Assembly (NCBI RefSeq): GCF_002291425.1 | Contig: NZ_CP014136.1 | Location: 3,286,001 to 3,350,000 of the forward strand | DNA: 64,000 bases | Origin: Gibbsiella quercinecans | GTDB lineage: Bacteria; Pseudomonadota; Gammaproteobacteria; Enterobacterales; Enterobacteriaceae | Direction of reading: 5' to 3' | Shown here: in pieces, positions 36,861 to 46,335 of the stretch | How the letters are laid out: each line of letters starts with the position of its first letter | Position numbering within the stretch: position 1 is the first letter of the stretch | The notes under the pieces: generated by a model | Told to the model about the DNA's origin: nothing | The model's database searches: none | Seen by the model: the letters and a program-made list of their open reading frames with translations, nothing else | Translations under genes and position numbers: made by a program

Positions 36861-39413
36861 ATGCAGCGCAAAGGAGGGTGTTTCACGAACAAATATAAAA
36901 ATTTGTACCGAATCCGACCAATAGCACTGATTGTTTCAGTGGTTCTTAGTACTTATACCGCGGATTCTTTCTCTCAAGACTATTTTAATCCCGATGCGTT
37001 GTACAGCGATCACCCCGGCGTGCAAAACGTCAGCCTTGACCATTTTAGCCAGGAAGGGGAGCAGGCACCCGGTACTTACCGCGTTGATATCTACCTCAAT
37101 GGGGAAATTATGGATGTGGCGGATGTGACATTCGTTGACACCGATAAGGGCTTGAAGCCTGTACTTACACCGGACCGATTAAAACAGTTGGGGGTGCGCA
37201 CCTCGGCTTCCGATAAGCTGCTGGGTTTGGCCGGCGAAGAGAAAATCACCGACCTTGGCACCTATATTCCCGATGCCAATGCCAAGCTGAATTTTGGGCA
37301 GCAACGTTTGGACATCACCGTTCCCCAAATTTTTATGGATCAGCAGGCCCGTGGCTATGTTGATGCCAAACTCTGGGATCAGGGGATTAATGCGTTAATG
37401 CTGAACTATGCCTTCACCGGGGCGAATAGCCGTTACGATAAGAAAAACCGCGGTGAAGAGAATAATAGTACCAACAACTATTATCTTAACCTGCGCAGCG
37501 GCCTGAACCTGGGGGGATGGCGACTGCGTAATTACTCGACCTATATCAATAGCGACAATTCCGGCTCACAGTGGAAAAGCATCAACACCTATGTGCAGCA
37601 TGACGTTGAACGCGTGAAAGGGCAGTTTACCGCCGGTGATGCCTACACACCGAGCGATGTCTTCGACAGCGTACAATTCCGTGGCGTGCAGTTGGCTTCG
37701 GATGACAATATGCAGCCTGACAGCCTGCGTGGCTTTGCACCAGTGGTGCGTGGGATTGCCCAAAGCAACGCGCAGGTGACGATACGGCAAAATGGCTATG
37801 TCATTTATCAGACTTACGTGACCCCCGGCGCTTTTGCCATCAGCGATCTTTACCCCACCTCCTCGAGCGGCAACCTTGAAGTCACGGTGAAAGAAGCCAG
37901 CGGCCAAGAAAGAAAATTCATTCAACCCTATTCCGCGGTGCCGATCATGCAGCGTGAAGGCCGGTTGAAATATGGCGTGAGCGTGGGTAAATACCGTTCG
38001 CTGTTGAACGGCGCCCGGGAGCCCAATTTTACCCAGGCAAGCTTGATCTACGGGCTGCCGGGCGACACCTCCGTGTATGCCGGGCAGATATCCTCCAAAG
38101 ACTATCTTTCTTTCTTGCTTGGCGTGGGCCACGGCTTTGGCGATCTGGGGTCATTGTCTTTCGATGTCACCGAGGCGCGCACCCGGCTGCAGCACGAAGG
38201 CAATCACCAGGGGCAATCGCTGCGTTTTCAATATTCCAAAGATATTGCTGAAAGCGGCACCTCGTTTACCCTGGCGGGCTATCGCTATTCGACCAGCGGT
38301 TATTATGACTTCACCGAATCCAATGAGTTGGAAGCGACGAAAGGTGAAGCCTGGCGGGTGAATTACAATAAAAGAAGCCGTGTGCAGCTTAACGTCAGCC
38401 AGTCCATTGGCGACGCGGGGAATATTTATATTTCCGGCTATCAGCAGGATTTCTGGCGGCAGAGCGGTTATGAACGCAACCTGGGCGCCGGATATAACTT
38501 CGGCCATGACGGCATCAACTACAGCCTTAGCTATAGCTATACGCAAGCGCCGAGCGGCGACGGTAACGATCAGATATTTTCCTTCGCAGTGCAGATCCCA
38601 TTAAGCAAGTGGTTGCCAAACAGCTGGGCAACCTCAACCACCAACGTCGATAAACACGGCAAGGCCGAGCAGTCGGTTGGGCTAAGCGGCACCACACTGG
38701 CGGATAACAACCTGAGCTATAACGTGCAGCAAAGCTATGGCAACCGCGGGGCAGGCGCCAGCGGCCTGGCTTCCGCCAGCTACAAGAGCACCTATGGCGA
38801 AGTTAACGCCGGTTACAACTACAACAAATATTCACAGCAAATCAACTATGGCTTGCAAGGTGGGCTGTTGGTTCACCCGTATGGCGTAACCCTGTCCCAG
38901 GCATTAGGCGAAACGCTGTCATTGGTCAGGGCGCCGGGGGCTGCCGGCGTACACGTGCAAAATAATACCGGGGTATACACCGACTGGCGTGGCTATACCG
39001 TGGTGCCGTATGTGACCACCTACCGCAAAAACCGTATTGCTATTGATACCGAGACATTAGCGGAAGACGTTGATATCGATACCAATACGCGCACGGTGAT
39101 CCCAACGCAGGGGGCCGTTGTGCTGGCTGATTTCCAAACGCGTTTGGGCAGCCGAATTATGCTGACCTTAAAACACGATGGCGGAAATATCCCCTTTGGC
39201 GCCATGGTCAGCCTGATCGCGCCGGAGGATAGCGCCAGCAGCGGTATCGTTGATGCTAATAGCCAGGTTTATTTAAGTGGGATGCCGGAAAAGAGCAAGT
39301 TGAAAGTCATTTGGGGAGAAGGCGAAAGCCAGCGGTGTATTGCCGATATTGTGTTGCCTACGGAGAAAAAGAACGCCTCATCCGTGCAACGTCTAACCGC
39401 TACTTGCAAATAG
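36861..39413 (+). CDS. Outer membrane fimbrial usher
   Basis: The 850-residue protein is a FimD/PapC usher. The ATG at 36861 follows GGAGCAGG; a GTG one codon earlier is less likely. A long signal peptide (cleavage about residue 40) leads to the N-terminal chaperone-binding domain (FNPDALYSDHPGVQNVSLDHFSQ), then the 24-strand barrel with plug (about 160-680) and the C-terminal domains (about 700-850) with a terminal cysteine pair (QRCIADIV and TATCK). It forms the pilus assembly pore. It is followed after 10 bases by the tip subunit gene. Confidence 0.96.
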   Translation: MQRKGGCFTNKYKNLYRIRPIALIVSVVLSTYTADSFSQDYFNPDALYSDHPGVQNVSLDHFSQEGEQAPGTYRVDIYLNGEIMDVADVTFVDTDKGLKPVLTPDRLKQLGVRTSASDKLLGLAGEEKITDLGTYIPDANAKLNFGQQRLDITVPQIFMDQQARGYVDAKLWDQGINALMLNYAFTGANSRYDKKNRGEENNSTNNYYLNLRSGLNLGGWRLRNYSTYINSDNSGSQWKSINTYVQHDVERVKGQFTAGDAYTPSDVFDSVQFRGVQLASDDNMQPDSLRGFAPVVRGIAQSNAQVTIRQNGYVIYQTYVTPGAFAISDLYPTSSSGNLEVTVKEASGQERKFIQPYSAVPIMQREGRLKYGVSVGKYRSLLNGAREPNFTQASLIYGLPGDTSVYAGQISSKDYLSFLLGVGHGFGDLGSLSFDVTEARTRLQHEGNHQGQSLRFQYSKDIAESGTSFTLAGYRYSTSGYYDFTESNELEATKGEAWRVNYNKRSRVQLNVSQSIGDAGNIYISGYQQDFWRQSGYERNLGAGYNFGHDGINYSLSYSYTQAPSGDGNDQIFSFAVQIPLSKWLPNSWATSTTNVDKHGKAEQSVGLSGTTLADNNLSYNVQQSYGNRGAGASGLASASYKSTYGEVNAGYNYNKYSQQINYGLQGGLLVHPYGVTLSQALGETLSLVRAPGAAGVHVQNNTGVYTDWRGYTVVPYVTTYRKNRIAIDTETLAEDVDIDTNTRTVIPTQGAVVLADFQTRLGSRIMLTLKHDGGNIPFGAMVSLIAPEDSASSGIVDANSQVYLSGMPEKSKLKVIWGEGESQRCIADIVLPTEKKNASSVQRLTATCK

Positions 39414-39423
39414 GATAGGGATA

Positions 39424-40404
39424 ATGCGTCATTTTAAAGCTTTGGGTTTGTTGCGTTGTTTATTACCGCTTTCTCTGCTTTTAGGCTACGCCGGCGATAG
39501 CCTGGCGGCGAACTGCACGACAGGGACCGCAACCCCGCTCAATCAATCCGTCAATTTTGGCAGCGTTTTGGTACAGCGTGATGCGGCCGTTGGCTCGGTT
39601 ATCGCCACGGCGAACACCACAAATACATCCCAGCAAGTGGCTGTATGTACTGTATCAACCTATGTGCGTAAATTTGTGCTGGCTTATGGCTCTGGCACCG
39701 CGCTGGGCAACAATATCTATCCCACTAACCTCGCCGGGGTGGGGATCAGGGTAAACCGCGCGGGCACCTACTATGCCAACCCGGCCCAGCCGATAAACTA
39801 TTCGGCCAGTTCGACGTTGTCGATTGTTGATGCCGCAACCGTGACGCTTGAGTTGATAAAAACCGGGCCGATCACCTCCGGTGCGCTGGCAACCGGAACA
39901 GCAGCCAAAATGCAGTTTATGACCAGTTCCGGCAGCTACTTCGACGGCCTGGTCACCAACATTACCGGGGGCAGCGTAAAAGCCGTTGCCTGCTCGGTTA
40001 ACAACACCAATATCACGGTCAACATGGGCGATGTTAAGAAGCAATTGTTTACCGGGGTCGGCTCCACGCCTGCGGAAGGGAGCAAGAACTTCAGCGTTGA
40101 TTTAAACTGCGACGCCAGCACCAAAGTGAATATTCAAATCGATGGCACCAAGGATACGAGCAATGCGCAGGGGGTTCTTGCGCTGTCCTCCGCGGCGGGT
40201 TCCAGCAGTGCGGCAACCGGCGTGGGTATCCAGCTTTTATACAACAGCAGCCCGATAACCCTGGGCACGGCGTTCAGCGCCGGTACGGTGTCTACCGCCG
40301 GTGCGTTCAGCATACCGATGGTGGCGCGCTATTACCAAACCCTGGCGACGATTACGCCTGGGGTGGCAAACGGGAATGCGACCTTTACCATGACGTATCG
40401 CTAA
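39424..40404 (+). CDS. Fimbrial tip adhesin (two-domain)
   Basis: The 326-residue protein has a signal peptide (cleavage about residue 29, SLAANC). An N-terminal putative receptor-binding domain (about 30-180) with its own cysteine pair follows. A C-terminal pilin domain (about 185-326) starts KAVACSVNNTNITVNMGDV and ends with the beta-zipper FTMTYR. The layout matches FimH-type tip adhesins, and the last place in the operon agrees. The lectin domain is not closely similar to FimH, so the ligand is unknown. Confidence 0.88.
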   Translation: MRHFKALGLLRCLLPLSLLLGYAGDSLAANCTTGTATPLNQSVNFGSVLVQRDAAVGSVIATANTTNTSQQVAVCTVSTYVRKFVLAYGSGTALGNNIYPTNLAGVGIRVNRAGTYYANPAQPINYSASSTLSIVDAATVTLELIKTGPITSGALATGTAAKMQFMTSSGSYFDGLVTNITGGSVKAVACSVNNTNITVNMGDVKKQLFTGVGSTPAEGSKNFSVDLNCDASTKVNIQIDGTKDTSNAQGVLALSSAAGSSSAATGVGIQLLYNSSPITLGTAFSAGTVSTAGAFSIPMVARYYQTLATITPGVANGNATFTMTYR

Positions 40405-40411
40405 GCGGTAT

Positions 40412-40432
40412 CGCCGGGCATTCAGCCCGGCG
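40412..40432. terminator. GC hairpin between convergent operons
   Basis: CGCCGGGC-ATTCA-GCCCGGCG, 7 bases after the adhesin stop and 10 bases from the permease stop. It lacks a U-tract on both strands; probable two-way transcript end. Confidence 0.5.
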
Positions 40433-40442
40433 CCAGGGGGCA

Positions 40443-41465
40443 TTATCTGGGTTGGCTACGGGCGATCAGCAACAGGAACACCGGCACGCCCAGCAATGCC
40501 GTTAAAATCCCAACCGGCAGTTCCCGCGGTGCAAAGATCGTGCGCGCCAGGGTATCCGCCATCACGGCCACGATGGCCCCGCAAAGCATCGCACCCGGCA
40601 GCAGCCAGCGATGGCGGTGGCCGATGACGATGCGCGCGATATGCGGCACCGTCAGCCCAATAAAACCGATGGCGCCGCAGCAGGAAACAATAACGGCGGT
40701 CAGCAGTGTCGTCAGGCAGTACATCAGCAGCCTGAGCGGCCCCACTGCCACCCCCAGCGACTGCGCCGTGACGCTGCCGAAAGACAGCACATCCAGCGCG
40801 ATCGCGTGCCAGCCGCACAGCAGAAAAACCGCAACCAGCACCAGTGCGCAAAGGCCGACCTGCAGCCAGTCGGCCTGAGCAAACGATCCCAATAGCCAGA
40901 ACATCACACCCCGTGTGGTATCCGCGTCGGTTTTCCAGAGCGTGATTAACGATGTGAACGCCGAAAGCAATTGCGTTACGGCTACGCCGGTTAAGACGAC
41001 GTGGCTTGATTGCCCAGACAGGGAACGGCGCGCCAACAGCAGCACCAGCGCGAAGGCCATCATTGCGCCGCAGAAGGCGCCGGCGGGAACCGCCGCCCAG
41101 CCAATGCTCCAGCCGGCCGCGATGACCACGACGGCTCCCGCGCCAGCCCCCGAGGAGATCCCCAGCACCCAGGGATCGGTCAGTGCGTTGCGCGTCAGCG
41201 ATTGCAATACCGTGCCTGTGAGCGCCAGTGCGGCGCCCGCCAGCGCCGCCAGTAAGGTTCTGGGCAACCGTAAAGACCAGACAATGCGTTGATGCAACGT
41301 GCCTTCCGTATCGCTCTGCCAATATCCTGCCAGAACCGCCTTTACCACGTCCTTTAGCGAAAAGACGACCGGGCCATGCATCACTGCCAAACAGAGTGCC
41401 AGCAGCAGGCAGAGCGCCAGGCAACAAAGGCGCAAGGAGAGGGAGTTCAACCATTGCCGGTTCAC
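40443..41465 (-). CDS. FecCD-family ABC transporter permease
   Basis: The protein starts at the GTG (41465) one base after the methyltransferase stop, giving 340 residues; a TTG at 41483 would overlap that gene. It has about 9-10 membrane helices and the FecCD signature (RLPRTLLAALAGAALALTGTVLQSLTRNALTDPWVLGISSGA and GFIGLTVPHIAR, the ATPase contact loop). It would import an iron-siderophore, haem or corrinoid from the periplasm as a dimer. It is the last gene of the receptor-binding protein-methyltransferase-permease operon. No ATPase gene follows, so an ATPase from elsewhere must energise it. Confidence 0.92.
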   Translation of the reverse strand: MNRQWLNSLSLRLCCLALCLLLALCLAVMHGPVVFSLKDVVKAVLAGYWQSDTEGTLHQRIVWSLRLPRTLLAALAGAALALTGTVLQSLTRNALTDPWVLGISSGAGAGAVVVIAAGWSIGWAAVPAGAFCGAMMAFALVLLLARRSLSGQSSHVVLTGVAVTQLLSAFTSLITLWKTDADTTRGVMFWLLGSFAQADWLQVGLCALVLVAVFLLCGWHAIALDVLSFGSVTAQSLGVAVGPLRLLMYCLTTLLTAVIVSCCGAIGFIGLTVPHIARIVIGHRHRWLLPGAMLCGAIVAVMADTLARTIFAPRELPVGILTALLGVPVFLLLIARSQPR

Positions 41466-41466
41466 G

Positions 41467-42216
41467 TTACTTCCAGCCGGCAATCACGTAGTCATCAAGG
41501 AACTGCCAGACGGTGCCCGCCTCGGCAAAGCCCGCCTGTTGCAGGATGGCAAGCTGGAAGTTAACGCCGGTCGGCTCTGGCATTGGCCTGCCGGCAAACG
41601 CCTGCTCGCGCTCCGTATGCAATGCCCGTAGCGGGGCGTATTTCAGCGCATCATCAAACCAGGTGTCCCAGTCTGGTGTCCCCTGTTGCCAGGCCTGTTG
41701 CTGGGTGTGTTTGTCGTGCATTTCAGCCAGGGCTTGCTGGCGGGGATTACGCGCATCAAAGCGTTGATGATCGGCATTCATGAAGATGCCGCCTGCGGCC
41801 AGCACATGGGCGATGGCGCGGTAAAGTGCGGTCTGCTGCTCCGGCATCAGCCAGTGAATGGCGGTGCTGGAGACCACGGCTTGCGGCTTATCGGTGATGG
41901 CGCTGAAGCAGGCCGGCGATGCAATATCCGCACGGATGAAATCAATGCGCTGGCGATGTTCGCTCAAGGCTTCTTCGGCCACCTTCAGCAGCAGCGGATC
42001 GAGATCTATCGCCGTTACGCGCGCCAGCGGGAAGCGGTTCAGTAAACGCAGGCTGAAGGAGCCTGGGCCGCAGCCAATATCTATGACGTGGAAATCATCG
42101 CCAAACGTCATGGCCAATACGTCAAGCACCGAGGCAAAACGCGCCTCACGATGTGCAATGTAAGCGCTTTGCTGCGCATCCCAATTGTTCAGTAGCTCAC
42201 GGGCTGGAAAAGCCAT
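41467..42216 (-). CDS. Class I SAM-dependent methyltransferase
   Basis: The ATG at 42216 lies 7 bases after GAGGAA and gives 249 residues; an ATG at 42222 directly abuts that site. The SAM-binding motif I is VIDIGCGPGSFSLRL (about 44-58), followed by the acidic motif II AIDLDP and motif IV-like VVSSTAIHWL. It belongs with small-molecule methyltransferases of the trans-aconitate type. It overlaps the 3' end of the binding-protein gene and sits in a metal/siderophore import operon, so it may methylate the imported chelate or a related small molecule. That is an inference from position only. Confidence 0.85.
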   Translation of the reverse strand: MAFPARELLNNWDAQQSAYIAHREARFASVLDVLAMTFGDDFHVIDIGCGPGSFSLRLLNRFPLARVTAIDLDPLLLKVAEEALSEHRQRIDFIRADIASPACFSAITDKPQAVVSSTAIHWLMPEQQTALYRAIAHVLAAGGIFMNADHQRFDARNPRQQALAEMHDKHTQQQAWQQGTPDWDTWFDDALKYAPLRALHTEREQAFAGRPMPEPTGVNFQLAILQQAGFAEAGTVWQFLDDYVIAGWK

Positions 42217-43189
42217 TTTCATCTTCCTCGGTCAATGATCGCATCTGCGATACCAGGCGTTTAAGGGCCAGAATGGATCTGACGGAGGGATCCATGTCGT
42301 AGCCAGGTAAAATGATGTAGCGTTTCTCCCGCACGGCCTTCATGCCGGCGGTTAACGGGTTGTTTTCAAGAAAGGCGATTTTTTCTTGCGCGCTGTCGCC
42401 CGGTTGGGCCCGGCGCAGATCGCCAATGATCAGCAGATCGGGATCCCGCTCGGCGATAACCTCCCAGGAAATGGCGGGCCAAAGCTCTGGGCTGTCGGCG
42501 AAGACGTTCTGGCTGCCGATGGCATCGGTGAGCAGCGCTGGCGCACCGTGGCTGCCCGCGACAAAGGGAGTGCCGATACCGGAATACCACCAGAGGATGC
42601 GTTGGGCGGGCAGTTGGCGGGCCTTTTGCCGCTCGGTGTCTACCTGCCGTTGCAGTTGCTGGATCAGGTTTTCAGCGCGTGGCTGAACGCCATAGATGCG
42701 GGCGATGTTGCGCACTTCAGCAAAGATGCCGGCGAAGGTCAGTGGCGTTTGAAGCCCGCTTTGCAGCCCGTGGCAGACGCTCTCGCTAAGCCAGGTTGCA
42801 ATCCCCCAGCCGGCAAGGCGATGCCGGTTGGGGGTTTCTGGGCTGTTGAACCAATAGAAGCTGCCGGAATAGATGAAATCCGGCCGTGCGGCCAGCAAGG
42901 CTTCGCCCGACCAGGGCGCACTGTCAAAGCGTGCTTTCAGCTTTGCCGCCGCCGTCCATGGAGAAGGCGCAATGTCCTGCTCTTTGCTGTACCCGACCAC
43001 GCTGATAATGGAGGCATCCAGCTCCAGGGCCAACAGGTTCTCCAGTGTGGAATGGGAGTAAACAATCGTTCTCTCGGGCACACGGTCAAAGTGCCATTGC
43101 TGGCCGCAATTTGTCAGCACCAGAGAACGTGCCGGGCTGGCAGCGCTTGCTGCCAGCAACGCCATGCACAAGATCAGATGCCACATCAT
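42197..43189 (-). CDS. ABC transporter periplasmic binding protein (siderophore/corrinoid type)
   Basis: The 330-residue protein has a signal peptide (cleavage after ASPARS, about residue 22; no lipobox Cys). It has the two-lobed helical-backbone fold of BtuF/FhuD-type proteins (PERTIVYSHSTLENLLALELDASIISVVGYSKE at the start of lobe 1 and PELWPAISWEVIAERDPDLLIIG in lobe 2). It would carry a ligand to the FecCD permease. Its ATG overlaps the receptor stop (TAATG). The specific ligand is unknown. Confidence 0.88.
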   Translation of the reverse strand: MMWHLILCMALLAASAASPARSLVLTNCGQQWHFDRVPERTIVYSHSTLENLLALELDASIISVVGYSKEQDIAPSPWTAAAKLKARFDSAPWSGEALLAARPDFIYSGSFYWFNSPETPNRHRLAGWGIATWLSESVCHGLQSGLQTPLTFAGIFAEVRNIARIYGVQPRAENLIQQLQRQVDTERQKARQLPAQRILWWYSGIGTPFVAGSHGAPALLTDAIGSQNVFADSPELWPAISWEVIAERDPDLLIIGDLRRAQPGDSAQEKIAFLENNPLTAGMKAVREKRYIILPGYDMDPSVRSILALKRLVSQMRSLTEEDENGFSSP

Positions 43190-45288
43190 TAAAAGCGCAT
43201 ATTGACGAATGCTTCATAGGTGCGGCCCGGTGCGATCAGCCTCTGCGTGGAATACGTGCGTTGCCAGCTATAGAAGCGATCGGTGAGGTTACGTACCCGG
43301 GCGCCCACGGTAACGCCTGGCAGCAGTACGTAGTCCGTTGCCAAATCAACCGTGATGTATTCGCCCATTTTGTTGCTGTTGGTATCGTCGTTATAGCTGC
43401 TGCCCACGTAGTGGAGCTGTGTGCCAAGGCCCAGGCGTTGCGTCGCCATGTAGCGGCCTGACAGGTTTGCCGTCCATTGCGGCACATAGCGCGGCGTTTT
43501 GCCGGAAAGGTTCTGCGTGCCTTGCTGATACTCACCAAAGCGGGCATGGGTATAGGCTAGGTTGCCCGCCAGCGTTAAGCCGCTAAGCGGCTGAAGTGAA
43601 CCGCTTAGCTCGACGCCTTTAGATGTCTGTTTGCCGACCGCGTGCCAGACATCGGTCTGTAGCGCATCCTGTTGATACAGGTTCTTTTTCTGCAGGTTAT
43701 ACACCGCCAGCTTGACTTCGCCGCGTTTGGCCCAAAAGCTGCCCTTCACACCGGCCTCATACTGTTGCACTGCGGTAAGCGGCAGCGCGGTTTGCGCCGC
43801 GCTGATAAAGAACAGATCGCTGCCCGGTTCTTTACCCGTGGCGTAGTTGGCGTACAGCGTGATGTTTTCGGTGATGTCCCAGCTTGGGCCAACAGCCACG
43901 GTGAGAAAGCTGTAGCGATGATTAACGCTCTGGTTTTGCTGTTGAAAATTCCAGTCCATGTCCAGGTGGGTATAACGGGCCTGGCCTAGCAGGGCGAAGG
44001 CTTCCGTGAGGTACAGCTTATCCTCAATAAACAGCGCATACTGATTCTGCGTGATATGGCGGGTAGGGGCGCGGCCCGGGGCATTGCCGCTGCTAAACGG
44101 GGTTTTCGGTGGGGCGATGAGCGGCACGGTATCTTCGCCAGCAAAGCCGTTGGAGTAATATTGAAACTCGCGCTTGTTGAAATCCACGCCGGCCACCACA
44201 CGGTTTTCCATGGCGCCGAGGGGCCTGGCAAGGGTAACCGTGGTGCGGTTGCCCGTTAGCTTGTCATCATGGGCGATATCCCCGAAGGAATCACGGGTGA
44301 TATAACCCGGCTGCGCCGCTGACGGATAATAACGTTCGGCGTTATGCCATTCACGAAACCCTTTGTAATAATAGAATTTATTTTCAAACGACAGTTCCGG
44401 CGTGGCGAACCATGACTGTGTTGCCTGGAACGATGTTGCCTGGCTGCGGATCCATGCGTCTTCCAGGTTGTTGTAGTTGGTGTGGCGTAAATTCTCATCA
44501 ACCTTGCCATCGATCAGCGGCGTGCCGAAATAGGGGTTATGTGTGTCACTCAGCATGCGATCAAGGTTAAACGCCAACTGGGTATTGCTGGTCGGCGTTA
44601 GCAGCAGGGCGGCGGTTACCCGCTGCGGGCGCTGGCGATCGCCTTCAACCTGGCTACCCATGCTGGCTGCGCTGATATCCACGCGGCCGGCCGCCAGTTT
44701 ATCTATCAGCGCACCGCCCGCCCCGAGATGGGCGCGATGGCTGGCGAAGCTTGACCAGGCGTAATCCAGCTCGACGGGCTGTGCGCTGAACGATGCCCGG
44801 CGGGGGATCAGGTTAATGCTGCCGCCGGCCGAGCTCAGGCCGTTGATGACCGAACCCGTGCCGTACAGCACATCGATATTTTCATAATGCACCGGATCGC
44901 CGCCCTGGATGGTGCTGCCAGGGACTTCCACGCCATCATAAAGCCAGGAGACTGGCATAAACCCCCGCAGGGAAACGCTGTTTGACTGGGTGGGGGAGGT
45001 GGTGCCGGATAACCCTGGGGCGGTTTCGACAATCTCTGTCAGTGTGCGTTTACCTTTCGCCGCGAAGGTTTTCTGGCTGATGGTTTCGGTATGGCGCGGT
45101 ATTTCTTTATCCGTTAATTCCAGCCTGGAGCTGGACCCCACGGCCAGCAAGCCTGAATCAGAAGCGGCTGGATAGCTGCTTGCCTCTGTACTGGTGACCA
45201 CCAGTGTTTCTTTGGCTGTGTCAGCAAAAGCATTCGGTGCCAGGCTGGTTGCAACAGTAACTGCTACCAAAAGCAGGGGTAATTTCAT
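43189..45288 (-). CDS. TonB-dependent outer membrane receptor
   Basis: The ATG at 45288 gives 699 residues with a clean signal peptide (MKLPLLLVAVTVATSLAPNAFA). A farther codon at 45387 would put a second hydrophobic stretch in front and is less likely. A TonB-box-like ETLVVTS follows, then the plug domain (about 65-190, with VSLRGFMPVSWLYDGVEV) and a beta-barrel ending in Phe (YEAFVNMRF). It resembles ferric hydroxamate-type receptors. First gene of the import operon. No clear Fur box is visible upstream; a palindrome at 45442-45458 may serve regulation. Confidence 0.93.
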   Translation of the reverse strand: MKLPLLLVAVTVATSLAPNAFADTAKETLVVTSTEASSYPAASDSGLLAVGSSSRLELTDKEIPRHTETISQKTFAAKGKRTLTEIVETAPGLSGTTSPTQSNSVSLRGFMPVSWLYDGVEVPGSTIQGGDPVHYENIDVLYGTGSVINGLSSAGGSINLIPRRASFSAQPVELDYAWSSFASHRAHLGAGGALIDKLAAGRVDISAASMGSQVEGDRQRPQRVTAALLLTPTSNTQLAFNLDRMLSDTHNPYFGTPLIDGKVDENLRHTNYNNLEDAWIRSQATSFQATQSWFATPELSFENKFYYYKGFREWHNAERYYPSAAQPGYITRDSFGDIAHDDKLTGNRTTVTLARPLGAMENRVVAGVDFNKREFQYYSNGFAGEDTVPLIAPPKTPFSSGNAPGRAPTRHITQNQYALFIEDKLYLTEAFALLGQARYTHLDMDWNFQQQNQSVNHRYSFLTVAVGPSWDITENITLYANYATGKEPGSDLFFISAAQTALPLTAVQQYEAGVKGSFWAKRGEVKLAVYNLQKKNLYQQDALQTDVWHAVGKQTSKGVELSGSLQPLSGLTLAGNLAYTHARFGEYQQGTQNLSGKTPRYVPQWTANLSGRYMATQRLGLGTQLHYVGSSYNDDTNSNKMGEYITVDLATDYVLLPGVTVGARVRNLTDRFYSWQRTYSTQRLIAPGRTYEAFVNMRF

Positions 45289-45441
45289 CGTTGTCGTTTC
45301 CCGAGGTGAAAATAAATTTTGCAACGCCATAGCTCCGTGGGGTAATACGGAAAATAGCAAGATTAACGCCAGTAAAGTAATAACCATTTGGTGTTGTTTT
45401 TATATTTAAATTGAAATTTATTGGTGCGGTAAAAAATAAAT

Positions 45442-45458
45442 AACCATCATGAATGGTT
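45442..45458. promoter_or_regulatory. Palindrome upstream of TonB receptor gene
   Basis: AACCAT-CATGA-ATGGTT is a perfect 6+5+6 inverted repeat about 155 bases before the receptor start, in an AT-rich region. A related AACCATTTGGTGTT lies at about 45383. It does not match the Fur consensus. Confidence 0.4.
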
Positions 45459-46018
45459 TTGTTATTTCATTGTTTTTATTGTATTTTTATTGATTAATTC
45501 AATGCTTTTATTAAGGGTTTTAGCGTTGTCATGCTCGTCAATAAACCGTTTGGTTAATATCTTCCTCACTTTTCTTTAAGGCATAAATATATCTCTTAAC
45601 ATACTGATATAACCGCAAGTTATCATGAGTGAAAACCTGTTTTAATGGCGGATGTATACGCAGATCAGTAAACATAATATTTTATTCTTAAGTGAGAAAA
45701 ATATTACCCTGCTGGGGCGAATTCTGGAATTCGCTCACCGTTTTTCTTTCAGTTATAAATACCATGAATGTTTTTTCGTAGCCGTAATTAACCCGTTTAT
45801 TTATATGGCTTATTTTCCGCATTTCCGCGCCAGATAAATGTTGCTGTTTTTCAGGCTCTGCCTGGCTGCGCTGATGCCTACGTGTACTCTATCGCGCAGC
45901 ATACTACTTGCCTGGGCCTCACTCCCTGGCAACATTGGGTAGCCGTTATCTCGCCCGGCCTGCGATAGGCATCGGCAGAAGAGATAGCAATGAGTATGTT
46001 ATAACGTAACAATAAGGT

Positions 46019-46038
46019 AAGTGTATCAAGATACACTT
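46019..46038. promoter_or_regulatory. Perfect 9-bp inverted repeat
   Basis: AAGTGTATC-AA-GATACACTT stands alone in the gene-free stretch 45,460-46,335. It could be a regulator site or a terminal repeat of a lost element. The rest of this stretch contains only an inverted pair GATGCCTA (45873-45880) / TAGGCATC (45966-45973) and a decayed coding fragment. Confidence 0.4.
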
Positions 46039-46133
46039 GAACACGGGAATACCTCATTTGGGGTATTTGGTTGTGAGTAAAACAGCGGTGGCGGGTTGAA
46101 CCGCAACTTCACCACTTGCTCGTCAATTGACTG

Positions 46134-46254
46134 TTACAAGGCATTTACATCGGCAGTAAACAGTGCATCAAGGTAAGGTCCGAGCACATTATCAGTAAGA
46201 CCATCAGCTCAGATATGCCACCCCTGCTGATGGAGAAATTGACCTATTACTTGA
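46134..46254 (-). pseudogene. Decayed coding fragment
   Basis: In one minus-strand frame the region reads VIGQFLHQQGWHI, a TGA stop, then ADGLTDNVLGPYLDALFTAD and a TAA, which looks like the C-terminus of a real protein interrupted by one nonsense codon. No start, no ribosome site, family not recognised. Confidence 0.25.
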
Positions 46255-46335
46255 AGCTACACCGTTTATATACCGGTATGCCTGGAATTATATAAGTCTG
46301 AAAAATGTGAGAATCAGTAAAGTTGAATATGTCTT

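Noticed and set aside
40456..41454. Overlapping minus-strand frame (332 codons) in the permease gene
   Set aside because: Glycine/arginine-rich out-of-frame reading of the FecCD permease gene.
45652..45837. 61-residue plus-strand frame
   Set aside because: No ribosome site, AT-rich composition, no recognisable feature; chance frame in the receptor upstream region.
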